DNA of 24,037 bases from JBKBRC01 sp046292345 (GTDB lineage Bacteria; Bacteroidota; Rhodothermia; Rhodothermales; Rubricoccaceae): NCBI GenBank assembly GCA_046292345.1, contig JBKBRC010000036.1, forward strand, positions 1 through 24,037, in the 5' to 3' direction. The translations under genes and the position numbers were made by a program. Within the stretch, counting starts at the first letter, position 1. Each line of letters begins with the position of its first letter. Under the pieces are notes generated by a model, which saw only the letters and a list, made by a program, of their open reading frames with translations, was not told the origin of the DNA and did no database searches. Below, piece after piece: positions 6,552 to 12,796 of this stretch.

Positions 6552-7214
6552 CTACGGGGTCAGCGCGGCATTCGCGGTGGCCGGTGCCGTCATGGCGTTG
6601 ATGCGCACGCGAACGTCGTTGCGGATCAGGTCGTCTGGCCGGCCGGGATAGGTGATGCCCCAGTCCTGACGGTTGATGATAAAGTCAGCGGTGGCGGTGG
6701 CGCGGCCGTCCTGCACGCTCGTGCGTGCCGGGAACGTGACCTGATTGCTCTGGCCGCGCATGGTGAGCGTGCCCGTGACCATGTGCGTCATGCCTTCCGG
6801 CGCAGCGTCGGCCTCAGTGACCGGGCGGATCGTGGCCGCCACGAAGCGCGCCTCGGGGTAGGTCTCGGCCTCGAAGAAGTCCGGGCTGAGAAGGTGCTGC
6901 GTCAGGTCGGCGTTGTCGCTGTAGAGCGACGTCGCGTCGATGCGCACGTCGACGCCGGTCACCTCGGCGCCGTCGACGTAGATCACGCCGTCGAAGGAGC
7001 GGAAGCCGCCGTCGTGGCTGCCGGTTACCTTGGCGCCGGTCCACTCGACCGCGCTCGCCGCCGTGTCGATGGGCAGAGGCGTGCCCCTGAAAGCAGCCGG
7101 GCGCTCCGCCGCGTCCACGGCGGAGACTTCGGCCTGCGGGGCGTCGCCCACGTTGCCGCAGGCTGCGAGAAGAAGCGCGGCCGCAAGGGAGGCTGCGGAA
7201 AGGAAGCGAGGCAT
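6552..7214 (-). CDS. YceI-family lipoprotein (predicted isoprenoid/lipid-binding lipocalin-like)
   Basis: A 220-residue protein starting at the ATG at 7214. Residues 1-19 are a lipoprotein signal peptide ending LLLAAC with Cys19; the next residue is Gly. The mature domain has the YceI pattern: DTAASAVEWTGAKVTGSHDGGF (strand 1 and loop), then D..SLYSDN, LLSPDFFEAETYPEARF (typical L.S.DFFd...yP.a.F), VTGTLTMRGQSNQVTFP and DFIINRQDWGITYPG. Known YceI proteins (for example TT1927b) form an extended lipocalin-like barrel that binds polyisoprenoids or amphipathic lipids in the periplasm. Here lipidation would anchor it to a membrane. The frame extends upstream to a TTG at 7238, but the signal peptide fits the ATG. 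It ends 119 bp before the LexA-like gene on the same strand. Confidence 0.92.
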   Translation of the reverse strand: MPRFLSAASLAAALLLAACGNVGDAPQAEVSAVDAAERPAAFRGTPLPIDTAASAVEWTGAKVTGSHDGGFRSFDGVIYVDGAEVTGVDVRIDATSLYSDNADLTQHLLSPDFFEAETYPEARFVAATIRPVTEADAAPEGMTHMVTGTLTMRGQSNQVTFPARTSVQDGRATATADFIINRQDWGITYPGRPDDLIRNDVRVRINAMTAPATANAALTP

Positions 7215-7323
7215 GAGTAAACGGGAAGCTTGTTGCAACAGGATTGTTCTGGCCGACAGTACGGTGTTGCCAGGGGGCGGCGTTCCGCGGCCCGCGCGCG
7301 GACGGCATTCTTCACATGCGAAT

Positions 7324-7417
7324 GCAGACCTTATCGGAAGCAGACCTTATCGGAAGCAGACCTTATCGGAAGCAGACCTTATCGGAAGCAGACCTTATCG
7401 GAAGCAGACCTTATCGG
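7324..7417. repeat. 16-bp tandem repeat, about 5.9 copies before the gap
   Basis: The unit GCAGACCTTATCGGAA begins at 7324, 7340, 7356, 7372, 7388 and 7404, every copy identical, and the last is cut by the gap after 14 bases. The unit is 50% GC, far below its surroundings. True copy number is unknown because the array runs into unresolved sequence. Confidence 0.97.
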
Positions 7418-7517
7418 NNNNNNNNNNNNNNNNNNNNNNNNNNNNNNNNNNNNNNNNNNNNNNNNNNNNNNNNNNNNNNNNNNNNNNNNNNNNNNNNNNN
7501 NNNNNNNNNNNNNNNNN
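7418..7517. other. Assembly gap, 100 N
   Basis: Exactly 100 unresolved bases, the conventional length for a gap of unknown size. It sits between two unrelated tandem repeats, which probably caused the assembly break. Confidence 0.98.
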
Positions 7518-7579
7518 CGCGCGCCAGGTTGCGCGCGCCAGGTTGCGCGCGCCAGGTTGCGCGCGCCAGGTTGCGCGCG
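7518..7579. repeat. 14-bp tandem repeat, about 4.4 copies after the gap
   Basis: The unit GCGCGCGCCAGGTT repeats with a 14-bp period: partial copy 7518-7530, full copies from 7531, 7545 and 7559, and a partial at 7573-7579. The copies are identical. This array is GC-rich and unrelated to the 16-bp array on the other side of the gap. Confidence 0.95.
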
Positions 7580-7646
7580 GGTGCGGCAGGGGTCTCTGCG
7601 GCCGCTCCGCAAACGGCCGGAGCGCACACAACCCGCGCACGCTCCC

Positions 7647-8228
7647 ATGCGCTTCCTCTACCGACTCCAGACCCGCGCCGGCCTGACGGCGCCTGAAGGG
7701 ACGGCCGTGCTCGTGCTCGGCCTCGCGCTCGCAGCCGGCCTGGCCGTGCAGCAGCTGCAGGGACGTCAGGCACCCCTCGCCGCTGACTTCTACGCGGCCT
7801 CGGATGCCGCCTTCGCCGCTGCGCTGCTGGCCGCGCGGGAGGCTCCCGGCTCCGCGCCGGCCGGTGGCCCCGCAGAGCTGGCAGTGACCGGTCAGGGTGC
7901 GGATGCCGCGCCGGCCCCCGGCGATGCGGCCCGGGCGTCCGACACGCTCGGCTCCCCCGATGACACGCCCGTCGCGGCGCTCGCCATCCCGGCCAGCGTG
8001 AGCGCGCGGCGCAGCGGCGCGCGCAAGCCGCCCCCCGTGCGCACCAACGTCAACACGGCCGACGCGGCGCAGCTGCAGCGGCTGCCGCGCATCGGTCCGG
8101 CCATGGCCGAGCGCATCATTGCGTACCGGCAGCAGCATGGGCGCTTCGCGCGCGTCGAGGACCTGCTCAACGTGAAGGGCATCGGCCCGAAGACGCTCGA
8201 GCAGATGGCGCCCTACGTGACGCTCTGA
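7647..8228 (+). CDS. comEA: ComEA-like helix-hairpin-helix DNA-binding membrane protein
   Basis: A 193-residue protein. Residues 18-37 are a hydrophobic membrane anchor. Residues 40-130 are a low-complexity Ala/Pro/Gly linker. Residues 133-193 are a ComEA domain with NVNTADAAQLQRLPRIGPAMAERII (first hairpin LPRIGPAMA, 146-154) and VEDLLNVKGIGPKTLEQM (second hairpin VKGIGPKTL, 176-184). ComEA in competent bacteria binds incoming double-stranded DNA in the periplasm. The anchor-plus-linker layout fits a DNA receptor, though many bacteria carry such proteins without known competence and no other com gene is in the window. The ATG at 7647 is the first start after the repeats, in front of the membrane segment; the frame upstream of it runs through repeats and N bases and is not counted. 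Confidence 0.85.
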   Translation: MRFLYRLQTRAGLTAPEGTAVLVLGLALAAGLAVQQLQGRQAPLAADFYAASDAAFAAALLAAREAPGSAPAGGPAELAVTGQGADAAPAPGDAARASDTLGSPDDTPVAALAIPASVSARRSGARKPPPVRTNVNTADAAQLQRLPRIGPAMAERIIAYRQQHGRFARVEDLLNVKGIGPKTLEQMAPYVTL

Positions 8229-8234
8229 CTTCGT

Positions 8235-8264
8235 GGACTACGTGCTGACCACGCGGACTACGTG
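8235..8264. repeat. 10-bp direct repeat just after comEA
   Basis: GGACTACGTG occurs at 8235-8244 and 8255-8264, a 20-bp period. A related CTACGTGACGCTC lies at the end of comEA, next to CTACGTGGCGCTC at 8259-8271. It looks like a small local duplication of the gene's 3' end. No T-tract follows, so a terminator is not supported. Confidence 0.6.
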
Positions 8265-8277
8265 GCGCTCGCGCGGG

Positions 8278-8517
8278 CTAGCCGCCGCCGGGCTCGTCGG
8301 GCGTCTTGACGGGCGGCGCGGCGCCGGGCGCGCCGTCGCCGATGGGCTGCTCGCGGCGCTGCCGGCGCACGATGGCGTCCTGCGTCCACTCGCCCGAGGC
8401 GCGCTCCTCCTTGCGCAGGAAGCGGTAGATGGGGAAGAGCAGCACAAACGCGAGGGCGATGAAGCCGAAGAACGCGGCAGCGATGACGAGATAGACGGCG
8501 CTGTCGTCGACGCTCAT
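8278..8517 (-). CDS. Small single-helix membrane protein, unknown function
   Basis: A 79-residue protein with one strong membrane segment at about residues 7-31 (YLVIAAAFFGFIALAFVLLF), followed by basic PIYRFLRKEERASGEW, suggesting N-out/C-in topology. The C-terminal 35 residues are polar, Pro/Gly-rich and probably disordered. I do not recognise a family. The size and layout recall CcoQ-like or other small respiratory accessory proteins, and it is divergent from a flavocytochrome/cytochrome c pair, but that link is only positional. An in-frame ATG at 8544 would add nine residues; I prefer 8517 because it leaves the 12-bp hairpin at 8553-8583 clear of the ribosome entry site. Confidence 0.7.
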   Translation of the reverse strand: MSVDDSAVYLVIAAAFFGFIALAFVLLFPIYRFLRKEERASGEWTQDAIVRRQRREQPIGDGAPGAAPPVKTPDEPGGG

Positions 8518-8552
8518 GGGGAGGGGGGCGATTGGAGAGGACATGGTACAGA

Positions 8553-8583
8553 ACGGCCGCGGCGGGGTTCGCGCCGCGGCCGT
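8553..8583. promoter_or_regulatory. Perfect 12-bp inverted repeat between divergent genes
   Basis: ACGGCCGCGGCG (8553-8564) pairs with CGCCGCGGCCGT (8572-8583) around a 7-base loop. It lies between the small membrane protein gene (minus) and the flavocytochrome gene (plus). No good T-tract follows on either strand, so an operator or leader structure is more likely than a terminator. This is inference. Confidence 0.5.
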
Positions 8584-8687
8584 ACGCGCCCACCGAGAAG
8601 GATAGCCCGGCCGCGACAGAGGGCCCGGCCGAACCTGCCTGCGGGTGGCCGCGTTAGGGCCGTGCCCCTCTCGATTGCCCTGGCTTG

Positions 8688-10037
8688 ATGAACCGGGTCA
8701 TCTCCGGCTTCTTCTGGATCTCGCTCTACCTCCTGGTCGTGCTCGCGCCGCTGGCGCTGATGCTGACGCCGCCGCTGCCCTCGGGACGCGCGTTCTGGGT
8801 CGAGTTCTCGGTCGCGCTCGGGTTCGTGGGGCTGACACAGATCGCGGTGCAGTTCGTGCTGATCGCCCGCTTCAAGGCCGTCACGGCGCCCTACGGCATC
8901 GACATCATCTTGCAGTACCACCGCAAGATCGCGCTCGTCGCGATCGCGCTGATCCTGGCACACCCGCTGCTGATTCTGATCGAGCATCCGGCGCGCATCG
9001 TGCTCTTCAACCCGCTCGGCGGCACGTGGGCGAGCAAGCTCGGGCTGCTCTCGCTCGCGGCGCTGCTCCTGATCGCCGGCACATCGCTGTGGCGCGAGCG
9101 GCTCAAGCTCAACTACGAGCGGTGGCGCGTCTCGCACGCCCTGCTGGGCGTGGTCGCGCTGGCGGCAGCGCAGGGGCACGTCTCACTGGCCGGGCTCTAC
9201 ATCAACTCGGGCTGGAAGCAGGCGCTCTGGATCGGCTCGAGCGTCGCGCTGCTCTCGCTCGTGGCATGGCTGCGGCTGGCCAAGCCGGCGTGGCAGAAGG
9301 CCCGGCCGTGGCGCGTGGTCTCGGTCGAGGACGAGGGCGGCGACACGTACGCGCTCACGGTCGCGCCGGACGGGCACGACGGCCTGCGCTTCCGGCCGGG
9401 GCAGTTCGCGTGGATCAAGGTCGGGCGCTCGCCGTGGACGCCCCGCGAGCACCCGTTCTCGTTCGCCTCGAGCGCCGAGCGCACCGACCGCATCCGCTTC
9501 GGCATTAAGGCCGCCGGTGACTTTACCTCCACCGTGCCGGACCTGGAGGAGGGTACGCCGGTCTACCTCGACGGCCCCCACGGCGCCTTTTCCATCGACC
9601 GCTTCGAGGCGGGGGGCTTTGTCTTCATCGCCGGCGGCATCGGCATCACGCCGTTCATGAGCTTTCTGCATACCATGGCCGACCGCGAGGACCCGCGGCC
9701 GGTGTTGCTGCTCTACGCGGCCAAGAAGGAGGAAGAGCTCGCCTTCCGGGAAGAGATCGAGGCGCTGGCCGACGGGCGCCTCCGGCTCGACCTCGTCTAC
9801 GTACTCGAGGAGTTGCCCGACGGGCCGAACCACGCAGGCGACACGTCCGGCCGTCCCTCGTTCGCCGAGGGCATGGTCGACGACGACCTCCTCTCGAAGC
9901 ACCTTCCGGAGGAGCCCTTCCGGCGCCGCTATTTCGTCGTCGGGCCGCCCCCCATGATGGACGCCGTCGAGGCGCTGCTCCTCGAGCGCGGAGTGCCGCA
10001 GGAGGACATCCATCTGGAGAAGTTCAACCTCGCCTGA
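8688..10037 (+). CDS. Ferric-reductase-like flavocytochrome (two b haems, FAD, NAD(P)H)
   Basis: A 449-residue membrane oxidoreductase of the ferric reductase/NADPH oxidase superfamily. About six hydrophobic segments lie within residues 1-225. Two bis-histidine pairs with identical spacing are visible: His78/His92 (YHRKIALVAIALILAHP) and His150/His164 (SHALLGVVALAAAQGH), each H-x13-H, fitting two stacked b haems. From about residue 227 comes a ferredoxin-reductase-type module: FRPGQFAWIKV, REHPFSFAS for FAD, GPHGAFS, and FIAGGIGITPFMSFL for the nucleotide. It ends with VVGPPPMMDAVEALL and EKFNL. It would move electrons from cytosolic NAD(P)H across the membrane; the acceptor (metal, oxygen or a cytochrome) cannot be read from sequence. 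The ATG at 8688 is chosen over the adjacent TTG at 8685. A cytochrome c gene starts 33 bp downstream, probably in the same operon. Confidence 0.9.
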   Translation: MNRVISGFFWISLYLLVVLAPLALMLTPPLPSGRAFWVEFSVALGFVGLTQIAVQFVLIARFKAVTAPYGIDIILQYHRKIALVAIALILAHPLLILIEHPARIVLFNPLGGTWASKLGLLSLAALLLIAGTSLWRERLKLNYERWRVSHALLGVVALAAAQGHVSLAGLYINSGWKQALWIGSSVALLSLVAWLRLAKPAWQKARPWRVVSVEDEGGDTYALTVAPDGHDGLRFRPGQFAWIKVGRSPWTPREHPFSFASSAERTDRIRFGIKAAGDFTSTVPDLEEGTPVYLDGPHGAFSIDRFEAGGFVFIAGGIGITPFMSFLHTMADREDPRPVLLLYAAKKEEELAFREEIEALADGRLRLDLVYVLEELPDGPNHAGDTSGRPSFAEGMVDDDLLSKHLPEEPFRRRYFVVGPPPMMDAVEALLLERGVPQEDIHLEKFNLA

Positions 10038-10070
10038 CTGCGCCGGCGCGTCCGGCCTGTCCGCTCCGCC

Positions 10071-10631
10071 ATGCGCCACGTTCTTGCCAACCTCGCCGTG
10101 TACCTCCTGGCCGCGCTGCTGCTGGTCGTCTCGGGACTGTTCGCATGGGTGCGCAGCGCGCAGCTCGTGCTGACGGACGAGCGCGCCGTCGAGCCGGTCG
10201 CGTTCGAGGGGCAGGTGGTGCCGGCCGAGGACGTGCTCGCGCTCGGCGAGCGCGTCTACGTGGCCAACTGCCAGAACTGCCACGCCGCCGATGGGCGGGG
10301 ACTGGACGTCTACCCACCGGTCGTGGGGCAGGAAGCTGTCTACCGGGCCGAGGGGGGGCCGGAGTACCTCGTCCGCCTGACGCTCTACGGCCTCCACACG
10401 GGAATGCACCCGGCGCCGATGCCGCCCATGCCCAACCTCTCGGACGCGCAGGTGGCCGCGGTCTATGCGTTCGTCCTGGACCGCTACGCGCGGCAGCCGC
10501 TCGGGCTGGACGCGCCGCCGCTCGCCCCGGAAGACGTGGCGCGCGAGCGCGGGCAGCGCTGGCGCGAGCGCGACATCGGCCCGATGCGGCCGGCCGTGCC
10601 GGCGCCGGCCGTGCTAGCGGGCGCGGGCTGA
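10071..10631 (+). CDS. Membrane-anchored monohaem cytochrome c
   Basis: A 186-residue class I-type cytochrome c. Residues 4-27 are an uncleaved-looking N-terminal anchor with no obvious cleavage motif. The haem site is CQNCH at residues 67-71 (AN-CQNCH-AADGRG). The sixth ligand is probably Met117 or Met120 in APMPPMPNLSDAQVAAV, the usual position before the C-terminal helix. The last 45 residues are a Pro/Ala/Arg-rich tail. The domain would sit outside the inner membrane, where it could take electrons from the haems of the upstream flavocytochrome; that partnership is inferred from the 33-bp spacing and shared strand. The 3' end overlaps the tail of the opposing potassium channel gene by 18 bp. 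Confidence 0.9.
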   Translation: MRHVLANLAVYLLAALLLVVSGLFAWVRSAQLVLTDERAVEPVAFEGQVVPAEDVLALGERVYVANCQNCHAADGRGLDVYPPVVGQEAVYRAEGGPEYLVRLTLYGLHTGMHPAPMPPMPNLSDAQVAAVYAFVLDRYARQPLGLDAPPLAPEDVARERGQRWRERDIGPMRPAVPAPAVLAGAG

Positions 10632-11579
10632 CAGCTCCCCGTCGGGCGGTCGCGCCCCGCCCTCGNNNNNNNNNNCCTCGTGCGGCCGGGGCGCCGGCGC
10701 GGCCGCGCGACGCGCCGGGAGGACTGCTCCGCAGTGGGGGCAGCGCGCGCGCTCGTCCGTCGCCGCCTCGGCATGCCGGGCGGCCTGCTCGGCATGGGCT
10801 GCCGCCGCGTCGGCGCGTGCGGCCGAGCCCCTCCGCCGCTGCTCGACGGCCTCGACGAAGCCCGCGCCGAGGATGGCCGTCGGGAGAGCGAGAAAGCAGA
10901 TGCCGATCACGGCCACGAAGGCCCCGATCACGCGCCCGGCCGTCGTGACCGGCACCACGTCGCCGTAGCCAACGGTCGTGAGCACGTTGATGGCCCACCA
11001 CATGGCCGCCGGGATGCTCGGGAACGCGTCCGGTTGCACGGCACCTTCGGCGAAGTACATCATCGAGGCGGCGAGCAGGAGCAGCAGCGCGAGCGCCTCG
11101 AGCGTGACGAGCAGCTCGGCACGGCGGCGGCGGAACACGTCCGTGAACAGGCCGAAGACCGGCACGTAGCGCCCGAACTTGGCCAGGCGCACCAGCCGCA
11201 GGAGCCGGAAAACGCGCCCGTCGAAGCCGAGCGCGGGCAGGAAGAACGGCAGCACTGCCAGGAGGTCTACGAGCGCGAGCGGCGTGCGCGCCCAGCGGAG
11301 GCGGCCCCGCACGGCGCCGGCGTAGCGCGGGTCGGAGGGGGCAGCCCAGAGGCGGAGCGCGTACTCGGTCGTGAAGACGGCGACCGAAAACACCTCGAAG
11401 GCTGCCAGGAGGCCCCCGTAGCGCGCCCGGACGGGGGCGACGGTGGCCAGGACGACAGCGGCGGCGCTTGCGGCGATGAGCGCGATCAGCCCCCGGTCTA
11501 CCCACCGGCTGGCCACGTCTCCGGGCTCGGCCGGGCGCAGGAGCGTCCACACGCGGTGCTGGAGGCGGGAGGCGGGCAT
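10614..11579 (-). CDS. Voltage-gated-type potassium channel, six-helix, C-terminal CxxC
   Basis: About 321 residues. The helices are S1 about 31-50, S2 about 57-78, S3 about 100-117, S4 about 122-140 with spaced arginines (GRVFRLLRLVRLAKFGRY), S5 about 153-176, selectivity filter TTVGYGD at 201-207, and S6 about 215-240. This is the layout of bacterial Kv channels such as KvAP; the filter predicts K+ selectivity. A short Ala/Glu/Arg coiled segment follows, then CPHCG (280-284), half of a zinc-ribbon-like pair. The last 20 or so codons cross 10 unresolved bases at 10666-10675, so the true frame and end are uncertain. I place the start at the ATG at 11579: the upstream GTG at 11642 would put the start inside the sigma-factor terminator hairpin. 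Confidence 0.88.
   Translation of the reverse strand: MPASRLQHRVWTLLRPAEPGDVASRWVDRGLIALIAASAAAVVLATVAPVRARYGGLLAAFEVFSVAVFTTEYALRLWAAPSDPRYAGAVRGRLRWARTPLALVDLLAVLPFFLPALGFDGRVFRLLRLVRLAKFGRYVPVFGLFTDVFRRRRAELLVTLEALALLLLLAASMMYFAEGAVQPDAFPSIPAAMWWAINVLTTVGYGDVVPVTTAGRVIGAFVAVIGICFLALPTAILGAGFVEAVEQRRRGSAARADAAAAHAEQAARHAEAATDERARCPHCGAVLPARRAAAPAPRPHEXXXXEGGARPPDGELSARAR
10666..10675. other. Assembly gap, 10 N, inside the channel gene tail
   Basis: Ten unresolved bases in a GC-rich stretch near the 3' end of the potassium channel gene. If the true length is not 10 plus a multiple of 3, the C-terminal residues after the gap are in the wrong frame. Confidence 0.98.
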
Positions 11580-11610
11580 CGGGCGGGCGGGGAGGAGGGC
11601 AGAAACGACG

Positions 11611-11640
11611 GCGGGGCCGGACGTGTTCGTCCGGCCCCGC
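11611..11640 (-). terminator. Rho-independent-type terminator of rpoD
   Basis: A perfect 13-bp stem: GCGGGGCCGGACG (11611-11623) pairs with CGTCCGGCCCCGC (11628-11640) around TGTT. It begins 22 bases after the rpoD stop on the minus strand and is followed in that direction by CGTCGTTTCT, a weak T-rich stretch. It separates rpoD from the potassium channel gene. Confidence 0.75.
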
Positions 11641-11662
11641 ACAGGGCGCGTGCCGCCGCGCC

Positions 11663-12505
11663 TCAGGCCCCGACGTGCATCTGCAGCTCCTCGCGGCGGT
11701 GCTTCTGGCGCAGCTTGCGCAGCGCCTTCTCCTTGATCTGCCGCACGCGCTCGCGCGTGAGGTTGAACGTCTGCCCGATCTCCTCGAGCGTGAGCGGCTG
11801 CTCGCGCCCGATGCCGAAGTAGAGGCGCGTGATCTCGGCCTCCCGCGGGTGCAGCGTCGAGAGCGCCCGCTCGATATCGATCTTGAGGCTCTCGCCGATC
11901 AGGCCCTCGTCGGGCAGCACCTCGTCGTCGTCCGGCAGCACGTCGAGCAGCGAGTTGTCATCCTCGTCGTTGAACGGCGCGTCCATCGAGAGATGACGGC
12001 CGGTGTGCTTGAGCGCGTCCTGCACTTTCTCGGCCGGGATGCCGAGCTCCTCAGCGAGCTCTTCCACGTTGGGCGCGCGCTCGTGGCGCTGCGAGAGGTT
12101 GGCGCTGGCCTTGCGGATCTTCGAGATGGTGCCGATGCGGTTGAGCGGCAGGCGCACGACGCGGCTCTGCTCGGCGAGCGCCTGCAAGATGGCCTGGCGG
12201 ATCCACCAGACGGCGTACGAGATGAACTTGAACCCGCGCGTCTCGTCGAAGCGCTGCGCGGCCTTGATCAGGCCGTAGTTGCCCTCGTTGATCAGGTCGG
12301 CGAGCGAGAGGCCCTGGCCCTGGTAGCGCTTGGCAACCGAGACGACGAAGCGTAGATTGGCCCGCACGAGCTGATGGAGTGCCTGCGCGTCGCCCTGCTT
12401 GATGCGCTGCGCCAGCTCGACTTCCTGGTCGGGCTTGAGCAGCGGGATCTGACCGATCTCCTGGAGATACTGGTCGAGCATCCGTTGACTTCGGGGGACG
12501 TACAT
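11663..12505 (-). CDS. rpoD: Primary sigma factor, short Bacteroidota-type RpoD/SigA
   Basis: A 280-residue sigma-70 group 1 factor that directs RNA polymerase to housekeeping promoters. It lacks the long acidic region 1.1 of proteobacterial RpoD, as is usual in Bacteroidota and Rhodothermota. Region 1.2 is at about 9-45 (LDQYLQEIGQIPLLKPDQEV). Region 2 includes NLRFVVSVAKRYQGQGLSLADLINEGN, FDETRGFKFISYAVWWIRQAI and the RLPLN turn. Region 3 is RNIGTISKI-like to about 195 with SMDAPF, and region 4 is LTLEEIGQTFNLTRERVRQIKEKALRKLR with the helix-turn-helix that contacts the -35/-33 element. Everything needed appears intact. The ATG at 12505 is used; a second ATG eight codons in is possible. It is divergent from folP across a 310-bp region that carries a 17-bp direct repeat. 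Confidence 0.95.
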   Translation of the reverse strand: MYVPRSQRMLDQYLQEIGQIPLLKPDQEVELAQRIKQGDAQALHQLVRANLRFVVSVAKRYQGQGLSLADLINEGNYGLIKAAQRFDETRGFKFISYAVWWIRQAILQALAEQSRVVRLPLNRIGTISKIRKASANLSQRHERAPNVEELAEELGIPAEKVQDALKHTGRHLSMDAPFNDEDDNSLLDVLPDDDEVLPDEGLIGESLKIDIERALSTLHPREAEITRLYFGIGREQPLTLEEIGQTFNLTRERVRQIKEKALRKLRQKHRREELQMHVGA

Positions 12506-12653
12506 GGCAGGGCTCTGAGGCGAGAAGGAGAGAGCGTGGCGTAGCGGCGCGGCAGGGCTTTGAAGCTCACGCCGGCCGGGTTAGACCGGTTCCGTTGGGC
12601 AAGAGGCGCGCGCCGTCCAGCCAGATGCCAACGCCGGAGGTGACGGCTTTGGT

Positions 12654-12688
12654 GCGTACAGGTGTCACGCAGCGTACAGGTGTCACGC
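12654..12688. repeat. 17-bp direct repeat, 18-bp period, candidate operator of rpoD or folP
   Basis: GCGTACAGGTGTCACGC occurs exactly twice, at 12654-12670 and 12672-12688, one base apart. On the minus strand each copy reads GCGTGACACCTGTACGC. A third, partial copy (AGGTGTCA) lies at 12703-12710. The distance is about 150 bp to the rpoD start and about 130 bp to the folP start. It resembles the repeat upstream of the cryptochrome in sequence and period. Confidence 0.75.
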
Positions 12689-12787
12689 GAGAAGGACGTG
12701 CGAGGTGTCAGGAGGCGCGCGCGCGCCTGCGCTCTGTCCCGGCCGCCGCTCGCACGCCCGGGGTCTCACTCGAGGTCTCAAGGGTCG

Positions 12788-12796
12788 TAGTTTTTG
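12788..12796 (+). promoter_or_regulatory. Possible -7-type promoter element for folP operon
   Basis: TAGTTTTTG lies 19 bases upstream of the ATG at 12816, in the context GTAGTTTTTGCC, very like GTAGCTTTTGC before glyQS. It would start the five-gene transcript folP to purB. No -33 TTTG is visible. Confidence 0.35.

Larger units (their letters stand above)
7215..7646. other. 432-bp intergenic region with two tandem repeats and an assembly gap
   Basis: No gene is credible here. It separates the divergent yceI and comEA-like genes. From left to right it holds about 108 bp of ordinary intergenic sequence, a 16-bp tandem repeat, 100 unresolved bases, a 14-bp tandem repeat, and about 67 bp of comEA leader with a small hairpin (CGCTCCG 7603-7609 pairing with CGGAGCG 7618-7624). 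Reading frames that run through the repeats in all plus frames are artefacts of repeat units whose lengths are not multiples of three and that contain no stop. Confidence 0.85.

Noticed and set aside
7324..7417. Tandem repeats as replication iterons or DnaA boxes
   Set aside because: TTATCGGAA does not match the DnaA box TTATnCACA, and no replication gene is nearby.
7324..7579. CRISPR array
   Set aside because: The repeats are 16 and 14 bp with no spacers and no cas genes.
7230..8228. Extended comEA frame running through the repeats and the gap
   Set aside because: It includes 100 unresolved bases of arbitrary length and repeat-encoded residues; the domain architecture is complete from the ATG at 7647.
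12654..12688. CarH/LitR-type MerR operator
   Set aside because: The TACA word is present, but the known CarH repeats have an 11-bp period, not 18; no MerR-family gene is in the window.
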